Source: Saccharospirillum sp039982735
GTDB taxonomy: Bacteria; Pseudomonadota; Gammaproteobacteria; Pseudomonadales; Natronospirillaceae
Reading direction: 5' to 3'
Assembly (NCBI RefSeq): GCF_039982735.1
Contig: NZ_JBDWXV010000022.1
Coordinates: forward strand, 1-64,000
Length of the DNA: 64,000 bases
Shown: piece after piece, positions 1 to 8,288 of the stretch
Layout: each line of letters starts with the position of its first letter
Numbering within the stretch: the stretch's first letter is position 1
Notes under the pieces: model-generated
The model's input: the letters and a program-made list of their open reading frames with translations, nothing else
The model's database searches: none
Told to the model about the DNA's origin: nothing
Made by a program: the position numbers and the translations under genes

Positions 1-12
1 GACCAACCAGTT

Positions 13-130
13 TGCTTGACGACGATAGAGCTGTGGAACCACCTGATCCCTTGCCGAACTCAGAAGTGAAACGCAGCCTCGCCGATGGTAGTGTGGGGTC
101 TCCCCATGTGAGAGTAGGTCATCGTCAAGC
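13..130 (+). rRNA. rrf: 5S ribosomal RNA
   Basis: The sequence matches the gammaproteobacterial 5S rRNA pattern. It opens with TGCTTGACGAC, has the GGAACCACCTGATCCCTTGC and CCGAACTCAGAAGTGAAACG segments in the middle, and closes with GAGAGTAGGTCATCGTCAAGC. The first and last bases pair (GCTTGACGA with TCGTCAAGC) to form helix I. It is the last gene of an rRNA operon whose 23S lies to the left of the window; no tRNA follows it before the terminator. Exact ends are uncertain by a few bases. Confidence 0.95.
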
Positions 131-140
131 TTTTAATACC

Positions 141-172
141 ACCCCAGGCCAGCAATGGTCTGGGGTTTTTTA
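141..172 (+). terminator. Rho-independent terminator of the rRNA operon
   Basis: ACCCCAGGCC and GGTCTGGGGT form a stem around the loop AGCAAT, with one G-T pair, and six T residues follow directly. It starts 10 bases after the 5S rRNA. From here to 335 nothing else was recognised. Confidence 0.85.
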
Positions 173-335
173 TGCGTGTAGCTTTGGTTCGACAGACGAT
201 AGCCGACTCTCATGAGAGCACCGGTGCGTAGCGGGGGCGCGGAACGCGTCGCGCAGCGATGACGGGCACTGCTCGGCACCCCGAGTAGGTCATCCCAACC
301 ACCGAATAATCCTCTCTAACTATCCCAGACCATAG

Positions 336-2507
336 TTACTGCCTAAACAAAGCCTTCTCCTCAAACCCAAATGCCTTGGCCAATAAGAGGTCGGGAAAAG
401 AATGAATTTGTGTGTTGTAGAGCTCAACGGCATCGTTATAGCCATTACGCAGCAACGCCAGATAATTCTCGGTGGTTTCGACCTGCTCCATAAACTCTGC
501 TACCAGGGTGTTGGCCTTTAACTCCGGATACGCTTCCGACCGGACAATCAGCTGTAGATTGAGTGCCTTTACCTGATCGTTGTATTGATCAATCTGATCA
601 GGGCTGTCACCTATCTCGGGGTTAGCTGTTCGAAGGTTTGCGAGTGCGGTCTGCAATTCCTGTTCATGCTTCATATAACCCTGCAAAACCTGATTAAGGC
701 GTGGTATCAAATCGTGTCTTTTCTGCAGAACGGTGCGAATGTCTGCTTTCGTTTTGTCGCATCGATTGCGCAGAAAGATCAGGTCGTTGTAGTGAAGTAC
801 CAGGATATACAGGAACACAAACACCGGAATGAGCAAGGCGGTCAGCAGCAGGTCGGCTGGCGTCAGCGAGCCAGCGTACGCCAGTAGTATCAGGAACGCA
901 CTGAGCAGCAGGCCAAGACTGACGGAGGTAAACAGAAAGCCCTGGGCGCCTTTGCGTTGGATGAGGCGTTGCTCATCGAGTGTACTCACAATATAAGGTT
1001 GTTCGTTTTCATGCTGCAACGCCAGTCGGTCTGACCGGTTTGCATCGAGCCCGGCAAAACCCAGACAATAGAGCCTGGCATCGGGCGGTAACCAGGATTC
1101 TTTGTAACGGCGTCTGCCCTGGCGGCGAGTTACCGTATCCGAATAATGCATGGTGGCTTTTTCAGGGTATACCCAGACGCTGCCCGATTCATCGGTCAGC
1201 TCAAAGGGTAGGCGACGGTCAATCTCTTCCAGAGTGACCCAGCGGGACTTTTTGCCCGAGCCGCGTTTCTCTTCTTCCAGGTAGTGGAAGGCAACACAGG
1301 GGTTTTCGGTCAGTTTCGACGTTAGTGGTTCTGCCTGCAGGTCGACCTTCCCTTTAAGTTCTGCCAGCCCATAGCTCAGCCCCGTGGTAGCAGCGGTAGG
1401 CAAATGCTCAATTAGGCGCTTAAGCCTGATGCGCCTGATACCCAGCCACAGCAGTAAGATTGAAAAGCCTGCGCCGCCAATACTGGCTAGCAGAGTCACC
1501 CAGCCATTGTCGAAATGATTGCCTGGATAATTCGCCATGCGCTCTGCAACAGCCTGTCGCCGGGTTGAATCCAGACCCTCCGGCGCTGGAAAATAATCGG
1601 ACGCCAGTTGTTGGAAGAACAGCCGGTCTGGCCAGGGTTCGGCGCCACGGGCTATTAACAATCGCATCGCCAGCAGGTCTGTTCGTTGTTCCAGGGTGGG
1701 TGATGAGCCGAGTGCCGTCATGCGGGTCTGGTACAGAGAGGCGGCGCGTTGCCAGTCCTGTTCGAGCTGATACAGGCCCTGGCCCCAGAGATAGACGATC
1801 ATGATCACGGTCATGGCGCTGACGTAGAGAATAAAGCGGTGAACGCCCAGGCCGATCAGTACCAGGGCGATGCCGACAGATACCAGGCCGGCAGCCAGAG
1901 AGATGATCAGGGCCGCACGCAACAGGCTTTGCCCACCGGCAGCTTGCAAGCTGGAGTCGGTAATGGTCGCGGGCAAGTTAAAATTTAGAGTGTTGAATAC
2001 CAGAGTCTGGTTCGAAGGCTGGAAGCGACCCAGCAGTTCGACTTGTTGCCCTTCGCTCAGGGTCCATTCCGAGTAGATCAGGTCGCCCTGGCGTTCTCGG
2101 TAGGTTCGTTGCACTGCCCAGTTGATGTTGCCGGTCGACAAGGTCGGGTCGATGCTCACATTGCCGCTATCGTCCGCCAACCTGAAACGGGTACTGCGTT
2201 GCCCAATATCGAGGGTTCGGGTGCGCAGGTCTCCGTCTGAATCCCGGTATTCTTCTTCCAGCAAGTACCGGACATACAAGACAGTTTGCCCGGAGTAGGG
2301 CGCCGTCAAGACGTTCGATTCGCGTTCTGTGCGACCGGCCACGGCGTAGGGGCCGTTGGCAAGAACAGCAATGGGTGACTGTGGTAGTCGCTCCATCTGC
2401 CGTGATTCGCTGAGAGTGGTAAAGCCCCAGTTGAAGCAGAGTGTTGCCAATAGCAGGCTGAGTGCACCCAGTACCAGTGCCAGCAAGCGTTTTAGCCAAT
2501 AACCCAT
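336..2507 (-). CDS. LemA-family membrane protein with two N-terminal GIDE-like domains
   Basis: This 723-residue protein opens with a hydrophobic segment (about residues 7-27). Two similar stretches follow, around 45-180 and 375-510. Each contains an aromatic-rich strand with a triple Glu (YVRYLLEEEYR and VAFHYLEEEKR) and then a short phrase in which Asp-Ser-Gly leads to V-x-(I/V)-(D/Y)-P. That pattern resembles the GIDE domain (Pfam E3 ubiquitin ligase-like, membrane-associated). Further membrane segments lie near 195-245, 335-357 and 525-570. The last about 155 residues fit LemA: a TM helix followed by long helices, with the typical KRHDLIPRLNQVLQGY phrase. Ordinary LemA proteins are about 180-200 residues, so this is a large composite. 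Function is not established. Similar GIDE plus LemA combinations are inferred to act at the membrane, perhaps in envelope stress. The gene is alone between the rRNA operon and the sugar operon. Confidence 0.8.
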   Translation of the reverse strand: MGYWLKRLLALVLGALSLLLATLCFNWGFTTLSESRQMERLPQSPIAVLANGPYAVAGRTERESNVLTAPYSGQTVLYVRYLLEEEYRDSDGDLRTRTLDIGQRSTRFRLADDSGNVSIDPTLSTGNINWAVQRTYRERQGDLIYSEWTLSEGQQVELLGRFQPSNQTLVFNTLNFNLPATITDSSLQAAGGQSLLRAALIISLAAGLVSVGIALVLIGLGVHRFILYVSAMTVIMIVYLWGQGLYQLEQDWQRAASLYQTRMTALGSSPTLEQRTDLLAMRLLIARGAEPWPDRLFFQQLASDYFPAPEGLDSTRRQAVAERMANYPGNHFDNGWVTLLASIGGAGFSILLLWLGIRRIRLKRLIEHLPTAATTGLSYGLAELKGKVDLQAEPLTSKLTENPCVAFHYLEEEKRGSGKKSRWVTLEEIDRRLPFELTDESGSVWVYPEKATMHYSDTVTRRQGRRRYKESWLPPDARLYCLGFAGLDANRSDRLALQHENEQPYIVSTLDEQRLIQRKGAQGFLFTSVSLGLLLSAFLILLAYAGSLTPADLLLTALLIPVFVFLYILVLHYNDLIFLRNRCDKTKADIRTVLQKRHDLIPRLNQVLQGYMKHEQELQTALANLRTANPEIGDSPDQIDQYNDQVKALNLQLIVRSEAYPELKANTLVAEFMEQVETTENYLALLRNGYNDAVELYNTQIHSFPDLLLAKAFGFEEKALFRQ

Positions 2508-2596
2508 AGTCCATCCCTGTGATTCTCTGTTTCAGAATCATGGTAAAACAAGTGTTACTGATTATACACCGCTGCCTGCCGCGGAAAATCCGGGCA

Positions 2597-2622
2597 TAAA
2601 AAAGGCGACCCGCAGGTCGCCT
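2597..2622 (-). terminator. Rho-independent terminator of the sugar operon
   Basis: Read on the minus strand, an 8-bp perfect stem (AGGCGACC/GGTCGCCT) with a four-base loop is followed by six T residues. It lies just after the stop of the solute-binding protein gene. Confidence 0.85.
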
Positions 2623-2644
2623 AATTGTGTGACAGTGAACGAAC

Positions 2645-3862
2645 TTAGCGGAAGACGCGCTGACGAACCCGTTCCAGGTTGGTCAGAATGGCGTCCAGAC
2701 GATCCGGGTTAACCATAAATTCCTGGAACCCTTTCATACCTTCAGCGGCCATGGCCGGATCGGTATCACGATCGTAGAACTGTGCCGTACCATCTGCTTC
2801 TGACAGCATTTCCAAACCCTGCTGCAGGAAGGTGTTGTCACCGGCTTCAGCGCTGGCATTAGGCGGCAGCTGGTTCAGACCCAGGTTGAGCTTGGTTTGC
2901 ACGTCTGCCTGCGCAACGTAAGCCAGAAAACGCTTGGCGTCTTCCTTGTTACTCGCACGAGCAGGAATGTGCACGGTATCGGTCGGTGCATCTTCAAACA
3001 TGCCGACGCTTGGATCGATCTGCGGGAACTGGAAGAAGTCGAAGTTAGAACCTTCCGGGAAGCTCGGCGTCAGGAAGTTACCCATCAGGTACATGCCCGC
3101 TTCGCCATTAAGCAGGGGAGCTTGCGCTTCCTGCCAGCTATAAGAAGCGTGGTTTTCCAGGAAGTAGCCCGCATCAATCAGTTGGCGCCAGTTTTCGAAG
3201 GTCGCACGGACACGCTCATCGGTGTAGGGGATTTTTCCGTCCATCAGGTCGATGTGGAAATCCAGACCGTTGGTGCGCAGGTTCAGGTAGTCAAACCAGC
3301 CGGCGGCCGTCCACAGAAATTTGGTGCCGATGGTGATTGGGGTGTAGCCGTTGTCCTTGAGCGTCTGGTTGACGTTCATGAACTCGTCCCAGGTTTGCGG
3401 TTCGCTGAGGCCCAGTTCATCAAAAATATCGGCGTTGTAGTAAATGCCCCATTGATAGTAGGTGGCCGGAACACCGTATTGCTCGCCTTCAACGCTCATG
3501 GATGCCCGAGTGGAGGCAAAAGTGCGATCCATGTTGTTGTCGGCCCAGACGTCTGAAACAGGTTCAAACAGACCACGGTCGACAAAATACTTCATCCGGT
3601 TGCCGGCGAACCAGAACACGATATCCGGTGGGGAGGTTACCAGCCAGTTGCGAATCGCGCTTTTGTAGCCCTCGTGGTCGTATTCGTTTAGCCGCACCTC
3701 GATATCCGGGTTGGCGGCTTCGAAATCGGCAATGATTTCTCCCCAGGCGGCCTTGGGCGCCGGGTCAGACTGGTTGGAGTTGATGACTAGCGTACCAGCA
3801 CTGGCCTGGGTCATGAATAAGGCCCCGATGGCACTGGCTGTCAGTAAGGTTTTCAGTTTCAT
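2645..3862 (-). CDS. Sugar ABC transporter, periplasmic solute-binding protein
   Basis: The 405-residue product is a family 1 extracellular solute-binding protein (MalE/UgpB type). It starts with a signal peptide (hydrophobic core to about residue 20, cleavage after ASA before GTLVINSN). The body shows family features: DIVFWFAGNRMKYFVDRGLFEP near the N-terminus, a YGVPATYYQWGIYYN segment and LNGEAGMYLMGNFL. It would capture an oligosaccharide in the periplasm for the two permeases upstream. It is the last gene of the operon and is separated from the alpha-galactosidase by about 140 bases of hairpins, which may raise or set its level. An alpha-galactoside (melibiose, raffinose type) is inferred as substrate only from the neighbouring GH36 gene. 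Confidence 0.9.
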   Translation of the reverse strand: MKLKTLLTASAIGALFMTQASAGTLVINSNQSDPAPKAAWGEIIADFEAANPDIEVRLNEYDHEGYKSAIRNWLVTSPPDIVFWFAGNRMKYFVDRGLFEPVSDVWADNNMDRTFASTRASMSVEGEQYGVPATYYQWGIYYNADIFDELGLSEPQTWDEFMNVNQTLKDNGYTPITIGTKFLWTAAGWFDYLNLRTNGLDFHIDLMDGKIPYTDERVRATFENWRQLIDAGYFLENHASYSWQEAQAPLLNGEAGMYLMGNFLTPSFPEGSNFDFFQFPQIDPSVGMFEDAPTDTVHIPARASNKEDAKRFLAYVAQADVQTKLNLGLNQLPPNASAEAGDNTFLQQGLEMLSEADGTAQFYDRDTDPAMAAEGMKGFQEFMVNPDRLDAILTNLERVRQRVFR

Positions 3863-3915
3863 AGCCTCGTCCTTCTTTTTTGTTGTGATACATCTGGGGC
3901 GAGCCCCATTTCAAT

Positions 3916-3939
3916 GTGTCACCGGTATGCCGGTGACAC
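3916..3939 (-). other. Intercistronic hairpin between galactosidase and binding-protein genes
   Basis: GTGTCACCGG and CCGGTGACAC form a 10-bp perfect stem with the four-base loop TATG (plus strand). A second hairpin (CGCTGGCC/GGCCAGCG) lies at 3972-3989, just after the galactosidase stop. There is no T-run, so these look like mRNA-processing or stabilising structures in a polycistronic transcript and not full terminators. The GAAAGCGCTTAAG stretch at 3951-3965 (minus strand) also resembles half of a LacI-family operator. Confidence 0.5.
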
Positions 3940-4005
3940 GGTTCTTCGCGCTTAAGCGCTTTCTTTTGCGTCGCTGGCCGGGGCCAGCGCATCAAATCGA
4001 GTTAA

Positions 4006-6111
4006 CTAATCTTCAGTCAGAGCCAGCACCAGCAAACTGTCGGGGTCCATAACTGGCAATGGCAGTCCCACTTTCATCAGGCTCTCACCGTTTATCCTTA
4101 CTTTATCGTGGGTCATCCAGGCTGGGCGTGTTTTCATCAAGTGGCCTGTTTTTACGGACTGAAGGATGATCGAGAGTCGATAATGTTTTTCGGGCTGTAG
4201 TTCTAAAAGTTGCAGTGATCCCGGAACCGACAACTCGGGCATGTCTTGCTGAAACACACTGATCAGGTGATGCGGTGCAGCAGCGGCCTGAAAGGCGATC
4301 TGATTCGGATCTACAGGCTGCAGGGAACGGCGAATTCCGCTGTGGATAACCGGTCGCCATTCCTTGTGCAGGGCAATGGCATTTGTCAGTGCTTGTCGGT
4401 CTGCATCGTTGAGATGACGAACATCCCATTCGATGCCCATGTGTCCGAACAGGGCGGTACCCGCTCGAACTTCTGTCGTGTGCTGACGGCCGGTGGTGTG
4501 GCTGTGCGGTGGACCAATGTGGCTGCCGAGCACTTCGGCCGGAAAAAACAGGGCGGCCCATTGCTGCATGCGTTGCCGCTCGTGCGCGTCGTTGCAGTCG
4601 CTCAGCCAGAATCGATGAGTATGCTGCAGAATGCCGTAATCCATTCGGGCACCGCCGGACGCACAGGATTCAATTTCGACGTCCGGATGCGCATTACGCA
4701 ATTTTGCGAGCAAGGCATAGAGGGCTTCTGTCTGGCGGAAGGTCGCAGCCTGGCCCCGAGCATCAGCTGCCTGTACCAGGTCGCGATTCATGTCCCACTT
4801 AAGGTAGGTAATGGGGTATTCGCTGAGCAAAGCGCTCAGGTGTTCAAACAGGTAGGTTTGAACCTCCGCCCGAGTCAGATCCAATACCCGCTGCTGACGC
4901 GCCAGAGGCTGATGCTGACCATTGATGGCGAGCACCCATTCCGGGTGATTGCGATACAGGTTGGAATCCGGATTTACCATTTCAGGCTCAACCCAGAGAC
5001 CGAACTCAAGACCGGTGCGTTGCAGGGTTGCTGCAAGAGGGTGCAGTTTTTCCGGGTAGATGCTTTCGTCGACCGTCCAGTCGCCAAGCCCCGACGTATC
5101 GTCGCGACGCCCCTGAAACCAGCCATCGTCGAGTACGTAACGCTCAGCACCAACGGCAGCGGCGGTCTCGGCCAGGTCATCCAGCGCCTGCTGGGTATGA
5201 TCGAAGTAAATCGCTTCCCAGGTATTGATATGAACCGGGCGTGGACCGTTGCCGGGCCAGTTCAGGAGGTTACTGCGTACAAATTGCTGGAAATTAGCAG
5301 CGATACCATTGAAGCCGGATGACGATCGGGTGGCGTAGAGTACCGGCGCGGTAAAGTGCGCGCCGGGCTCGAGCCGCATTTCACCGGGCAGCAAGTGCGC
5401 TCCGGCCTGAAACTGGGTGTGGCCTTGCTGATTTCGTTCAACGCGTAGGCGGTGGTTGCCGCTCCAGCCCAGGTGAAATGCACAGACGTCGCCCTGTTCC
5501 GACGTAAACCCCGGAGTCCCGGTGAGCAGACCTGGAAAGTGGTCGTGCGAGGTACGGCCTTTGAGGTTGGTCAGTTCCAGTGCGCCAATGGGCAGTGCTT
5601 GACGGCGCGGCTGAAATTCGTTGACCCAGCGGCCTGTAAACGACAGAACGTCGTTGTGCTCACGAGGCAGTGGCCAGGTGGTTAGCCACTGCTCCAGGGC
5701 GAGCTCGGCATCGCTCTGGTTGGTCAGGGTAGTATGGATAGACAGTACATCGGTCGCTGTATCCAGGGTGACCTTCCAGTTGAGCCGGACCAGGCCTGAA
5801 CGACTGACGAGCACGAAGGCCAGTTCAGCATCTGTTGCCTGAGTGGCGGTCAATTGCCACTGCTCGGCCCAGCCCCGGCCATGCTGATGCGAACGCAATG
5901 CGGGTTCCAGAAAGGTACCGTCGGCCAATGTCGGCGCGATACTCAGTGGCCGGACTTCATCCAAACCAGCCTGGGGCAGCGCCGGTTGCCACAATACAGG
6001 ATCCGGCGACTGATGCAGTCGGGCGCCCCAGTAGCGAACGACAGGCGCATCGTCAGGCTGTGCCTCGATCAGCAGGGTAGACCGCTCTGAATGCAGTACG
6101 TGAACCGTCAT
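4006..6111 (-). CDS. Alpha-galactosidase, glycoside hydrolase family 36
   Basis: The enzyme (701 residues from this start) hydrolyses terminal alpha-galactosyl residues from oligosaccharides such as melibiose and raffinose. The GH36 signature YLKWDMNRD places the nucleophile at Asp440. The SDCND motif at about 505-508, after ESCASGGARMDYG, supplies the acid/base Asp. The N-terminal half forms the family's beta-sandwich and the C-terminus a small beta domain. No signal peptide is visible, so it should act in the cytoplasm on imported sugar. The start at 6111 was chosen because AAGGGG lies seven bases upstream and the gene then begins two bases after the preceding permease stop. A longer reading from 6240 would overlap the permease. 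The length is typical of bacterial GH36 enzymes of about 700-730 residues. Confidence 0.93.
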   Translation of the reverse strand: MTVHVLHSERSTLLIEAQPDDAPVVRYWGARLHQSPDPVLWQPALPQAGLDEVRPLSIAPTLADGTFLEPALRSHQHGRGWAEQWQLTATQATDAELAFVLVSRSGLVRLNWKVTLDTATDVLSIHTTLTNQSDAELALEQWLTTWPLPREHNDVLSFTGRWVNEFQPRRQALPIGALELTNLKGRTSHDHFPGLLTGTPGFTSEQGDVCAFHLGWSGNHRLRVERNQQGHTQFQAGAHLLPGEMRLEPGAHFTAPVLYATRSSSGFNGIAANFQQFVRSNLLNWPGNGPRPVHINTWEAIYFDHTQQALDDLAETAAAVGAERYVLDDGWFQGRRDDTSGLGDWTVDESIYPEKLHPLAATLQRTGLEFGLWVEPEMVNPDSNLYRNHPEWVLAINGQHQPLARQQRVLDLTRAEVQTYLFEHLSALLSEYPITYLKWDMNRDLVQAADARGQAATFRQTEALYALLAKLRNAHPDVEIESCASGGARMDYGILQHTHRFWLSDCNDAHERQRMQQWAALFFPAEVLGSHIGPPHSHTTGRQHTTEVRAGTALFGHMGIEWDVRHLNDADRQALTNAIALHKEWRPVIHSGIRRSLQPVDPNQIAFQAAAAPHHLISVFQQDMPELSVPGSLQLLELQPEKHYRLSIILQSVKTGHLMKTRPAWMTHDKVRINGESLMKVGLPLPVMDPDSLLVLALTED

Positions 6112-6113
6112 GT

Positions 6114-6965
6114 TTACCCCTTGGTTGCGCCCAGCGTCAGGCCGGCAATGAAGTGGCGTTGCATGGCGAAAAACAGAATTACTGGTGGCAGTGCAGCCAC
6201 AATGGAGCCCGCTGAAATCAGTTGCCAGGAAGCCAGCCATTGGCCTCGCAACGCACTGATGCCTGCGGTTATTGGCCTGACCTCATCGCTTTGAACCAGC
6301 ACCAGCGCCCAGAAGTAGTCGTTCCAGATGAAGGTGAAAATCAGCACCGAGAGGGCCGCCAGTGCTGGCCGAACCAGCGGCAACACGATCTTGGTGAAAA
6401 TCTGCCATTCACTGGCGCCCTCAAGGCGGCAGGATTCAAACAATTCATCCGGTAAGCCGACGATAAAATTACGCATAAACAGCGTGCAAAAGCCGGTCTG
6501 GAATGCGGTGTGGAAGATAATCAGTGCCCAGATGGTGTCGTACAGGCCGGTTTGAATGGTGAGGTCGCGAACCGGGATCATCAGAATCTGGAACGGAACA
6601 AAGTTCCCCCCGATAAAGACGGCAAAGATGGCGATGCGCCCCCGGAATTTGTACTTGGCCAGGGCAAAGCCAGCCATGGTGGCCAGACCGACCGAAAAGA
6701 TCATGACTGGTACTGTGATCAGCACGCTGTTCAGCAGGTAGCGACCCATGTTGGTCCGGGCGAAGACTTCGGTGTAGTTCTCGATCAGCATCCACTGCTC
6801 GGGCCAGCCCCAGTAGTTGCCGGCATTGATGTCGGCAATGGAGCGCACCGAGGTCATCATGATGGCGGCCAGTGGCAGCAGCCAGATCAGTATGGTCAGC
6901 GGCAGTGCGACCTTGTAGCTGATCTGGGTAAAGCGGGACGTTTGTTGTATGGGAGTCGGAAACAT
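6114..6965 (-). CDS. Sugar ABC transporter permease, MalG family
   Basis: The 283-residue inner-membrane protein has six predicted hydrophobic segments and the permease EAA loop (LPDELFESCRLEGASEWQIF, then PLVRP) that docks on the ATPase. The NYTEVFARTNMGRYLLNS segment after the first periplasmic loop is typical of MalG-like permeases. It pairs with the MalF-type subunit encoded three bases upstream, and the galactosidase starts three bases downstream, so the three are co-translated. No ATPase subunit is present in the operon; a shared MsmX/UgpC-type ATPase elsewhere is inferred. Confidence 0.92.
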   Translation of the reverse strand: MFPTPIQQTSRFTQISYKVALPLTILIWLLPLAAIMMTSVRSIADINAGNYWGWPEQWMLIENYTEVFARTNMGRYLLNSVLITVPVMIFSVGLATMAGFALAKYKFRGRIAIFAVFIGGNFVPFQILMIPVRDLTIQTGLYDTIWALIIFHTAFQTGFCTLFMRNFIVGLPDELFESCRLEGASEWQIFTKIVLPLVRPALAALSVLIFTFIWNDYFWALVLVQSDEVRPITAGISALRGQWLASWQLISAGSIVAALPPVILFFAMQRHFIAGLTLGATKG

Positions 6966-6968
6966 GTT

Positions 6969-7850
6969 TTATCCTCGTTCCGCACGCAGCATGCGCCACA
7001 GGAAAAATGCGATGTACACCAGCATCAGCAGGAACAAAACGGTCGCGATGGCGGCACCGTACCCCATGCGGTAACTGAAGATGGACTGCTCGTACATAAA
7101 GAAGGCCAATACCGTGGTACTGCCATAGGGGCCACCCCCGGTCATTGTGGCGACCAGGTCAAAGGAGCGCAGCGCACCGATGACGGTAACCACCACGGCA
7201 ATGAAGGTCGCCGGGCGCAATTGCGGAATGATGACTTTCCACAGCATGCTCCAGCCGTGGGCACCGTCCATGCGGGCTGCTTCGATCTGGTCCGGGCTCA
7301 GGTTGTTCAGGCCGGTGAGGTAGAGAATCATGGTGTAGGCGATTTGCGGCCAGAGACCGGCGGCAATGATGCCGTAAGTGGCCATTGATTCGCTGGCAAG
7401 AATGGGCAGGGGTTCGAACCCAAAGATGCCAATAATGTCTTGCAGCAGGCCGGAACTCGGGTCGTAAAACCAGGAGAAGACCACCCCGACGATGACCTGG
7501 GAGATGACAAAGGGAAAGAAAAACAACGATTTGACGGCGCGTATGCCCAGCACCTGCTGGTTCAGGAAGAGAGCGACGCCCAGACCGATGGGAACGGCCA
7601 GCATAAAGAAGAGCAGCCAGAGGACGTTGTTCCACAGGGCTGTCCAGAACTGGGGGTCGTCCATCAGTTCTGCGTAGTTGCCAAAACCGATGAAGACTTT
7701 ATCGCCAATGCCGTCCCAGTCGAAAAAACTGATCCAGATGCTTTGAAAGATAGGAATGATGACATAAACAGCGAACAGCAACATGGCAGGCAACATAAAC
7801 AGCCATGGCGTCAGTGCATGCCATCTGCTTTGACCAGATGTCTCCTGCAC
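6969..7850 (-). CDS. Sugar ABC transporter permease, MalF family
   Basis: This inner-membrane subunit (293 residues from the GTG at 7850) has six hydrophobic segments and an EAA loop (IEAARMDGAHGWSMLWKVIIPQLRPA). It is the first gene of the operon. No ATG lies in frame before the first membrane segment. The GTG at 7850 has GAGGT seven bases upstream and gives VQETSGQSRWHALTPWLF as N-terminus. The alternative TTG at 7955 is rejected because it coincides with the -35 element TTGAAA and a LacI-type palindrome. Confidence 0.88.
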   Translation of the reverse strand: MQETSGQSRWHALTPWLFMLPAMLLFAVYVIIPIFQSIWISFFDWDGIGDKVFIGFGNYAELMDDPQFWTALWNNVLWLLFFMLAVPIGLGVALFLNQQVLGIRAVKSLFFFPFVISQVIVGVVFSWFYDPSSGLLQDIIGIFGFEPLPILASESMATYGIIAAGLWPQIAYTMILYLTGLNNLSPDQIEAARMDGAHGWSMLWKVIIPQLRPATFIAVVVTVIGALRSFDLVATMTGGGPYGSTTVLAFFMYEQSIFSYRMGYGAAIATVLFLLMLVYIAFFLWRMLRAERG

Positions 7851-7926
7851 GTGCAATACCTCGTTTACTTTCTTGTGGTTATTTTTAGCGACTGTGACCG
7901 ACGCTTTTAATTCTAGATTGGAAGAG

Positions 7927-7957
7927 AGTATGAGCACGCTTGGTAACGTTTTCAAGA
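7927..7957 (-). promoter_or_regulatory. Promoter and LacI-family-type operator of the alpha-galactoside operon
   Basis: On the minus strand TTGAAA (7955-7950), a 17-base spacer and CATACT (7932-7927) form a sigma-70-like promoter. The -35 box sits inside TTGAAAACGTTACCAA, an imperfect palindrome (12 of 16 positions symmetric) centred on CG, the layout of LacI/GalR-family operators. Repressor binding there would block the -35 box. No regulator gene is adjacent. From 7958 to 8288 nothing else was recognised. Confidence 0.6.
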
Positions 7958-8288
7958 AAATTTTTTAAGAAAGTGATCAAGCTTGAAGAACAAGGCTGAT
8001 AGCCCCGCATAGTGCAGGATGGGGAATTGGAGCTGATGGCTGAAATCGTTTTCTTGGAGGGAAAGTGTTGTCGTCTCAGCTGTACCAGCAGGAGTCTGTT
8101 ACCGGTAGCCACAGCCGGTGCGCTGATGCCTGAGATGAGGGATGCAAGGCTGATATTGAGGTGCCAGGACAAAGGCTGATCTGGCGGAAACTCGCTGCTT
8201 TCGGGGAGCGGCACCTCTGCGTGGCAGCCGGGGAAAAGCACCGATCATTCGCCGGTGCTGACCGACCGGCTATTGACTGGCCGATTCG

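Noticed and set aside
12..215. 67-codon open frame over the 5S rRNA
   Set aside because: It is the 5S rRNA gene and its terminator read as protein.
4246..5322. 358-codon plus-strand open frame antisense to the alpha-galactosidase
   Set aside because: The opposite strand has full GH36 motifs; this frame shows none and is a codon-bias shadow.
7851..7955. N-terminal extension of the MalF-type permease from TTG 7955
   Set aside because: The TTG is part of a promoter -35 box and operator; the extension is polar and lacks a ribosome site.
7885..8241. 118-codon minus-strand frame between the permease and dCMP deaminase genes
   Set aside because: No ribosome site or family resemblance, and it covers the predicted promoter and operator.
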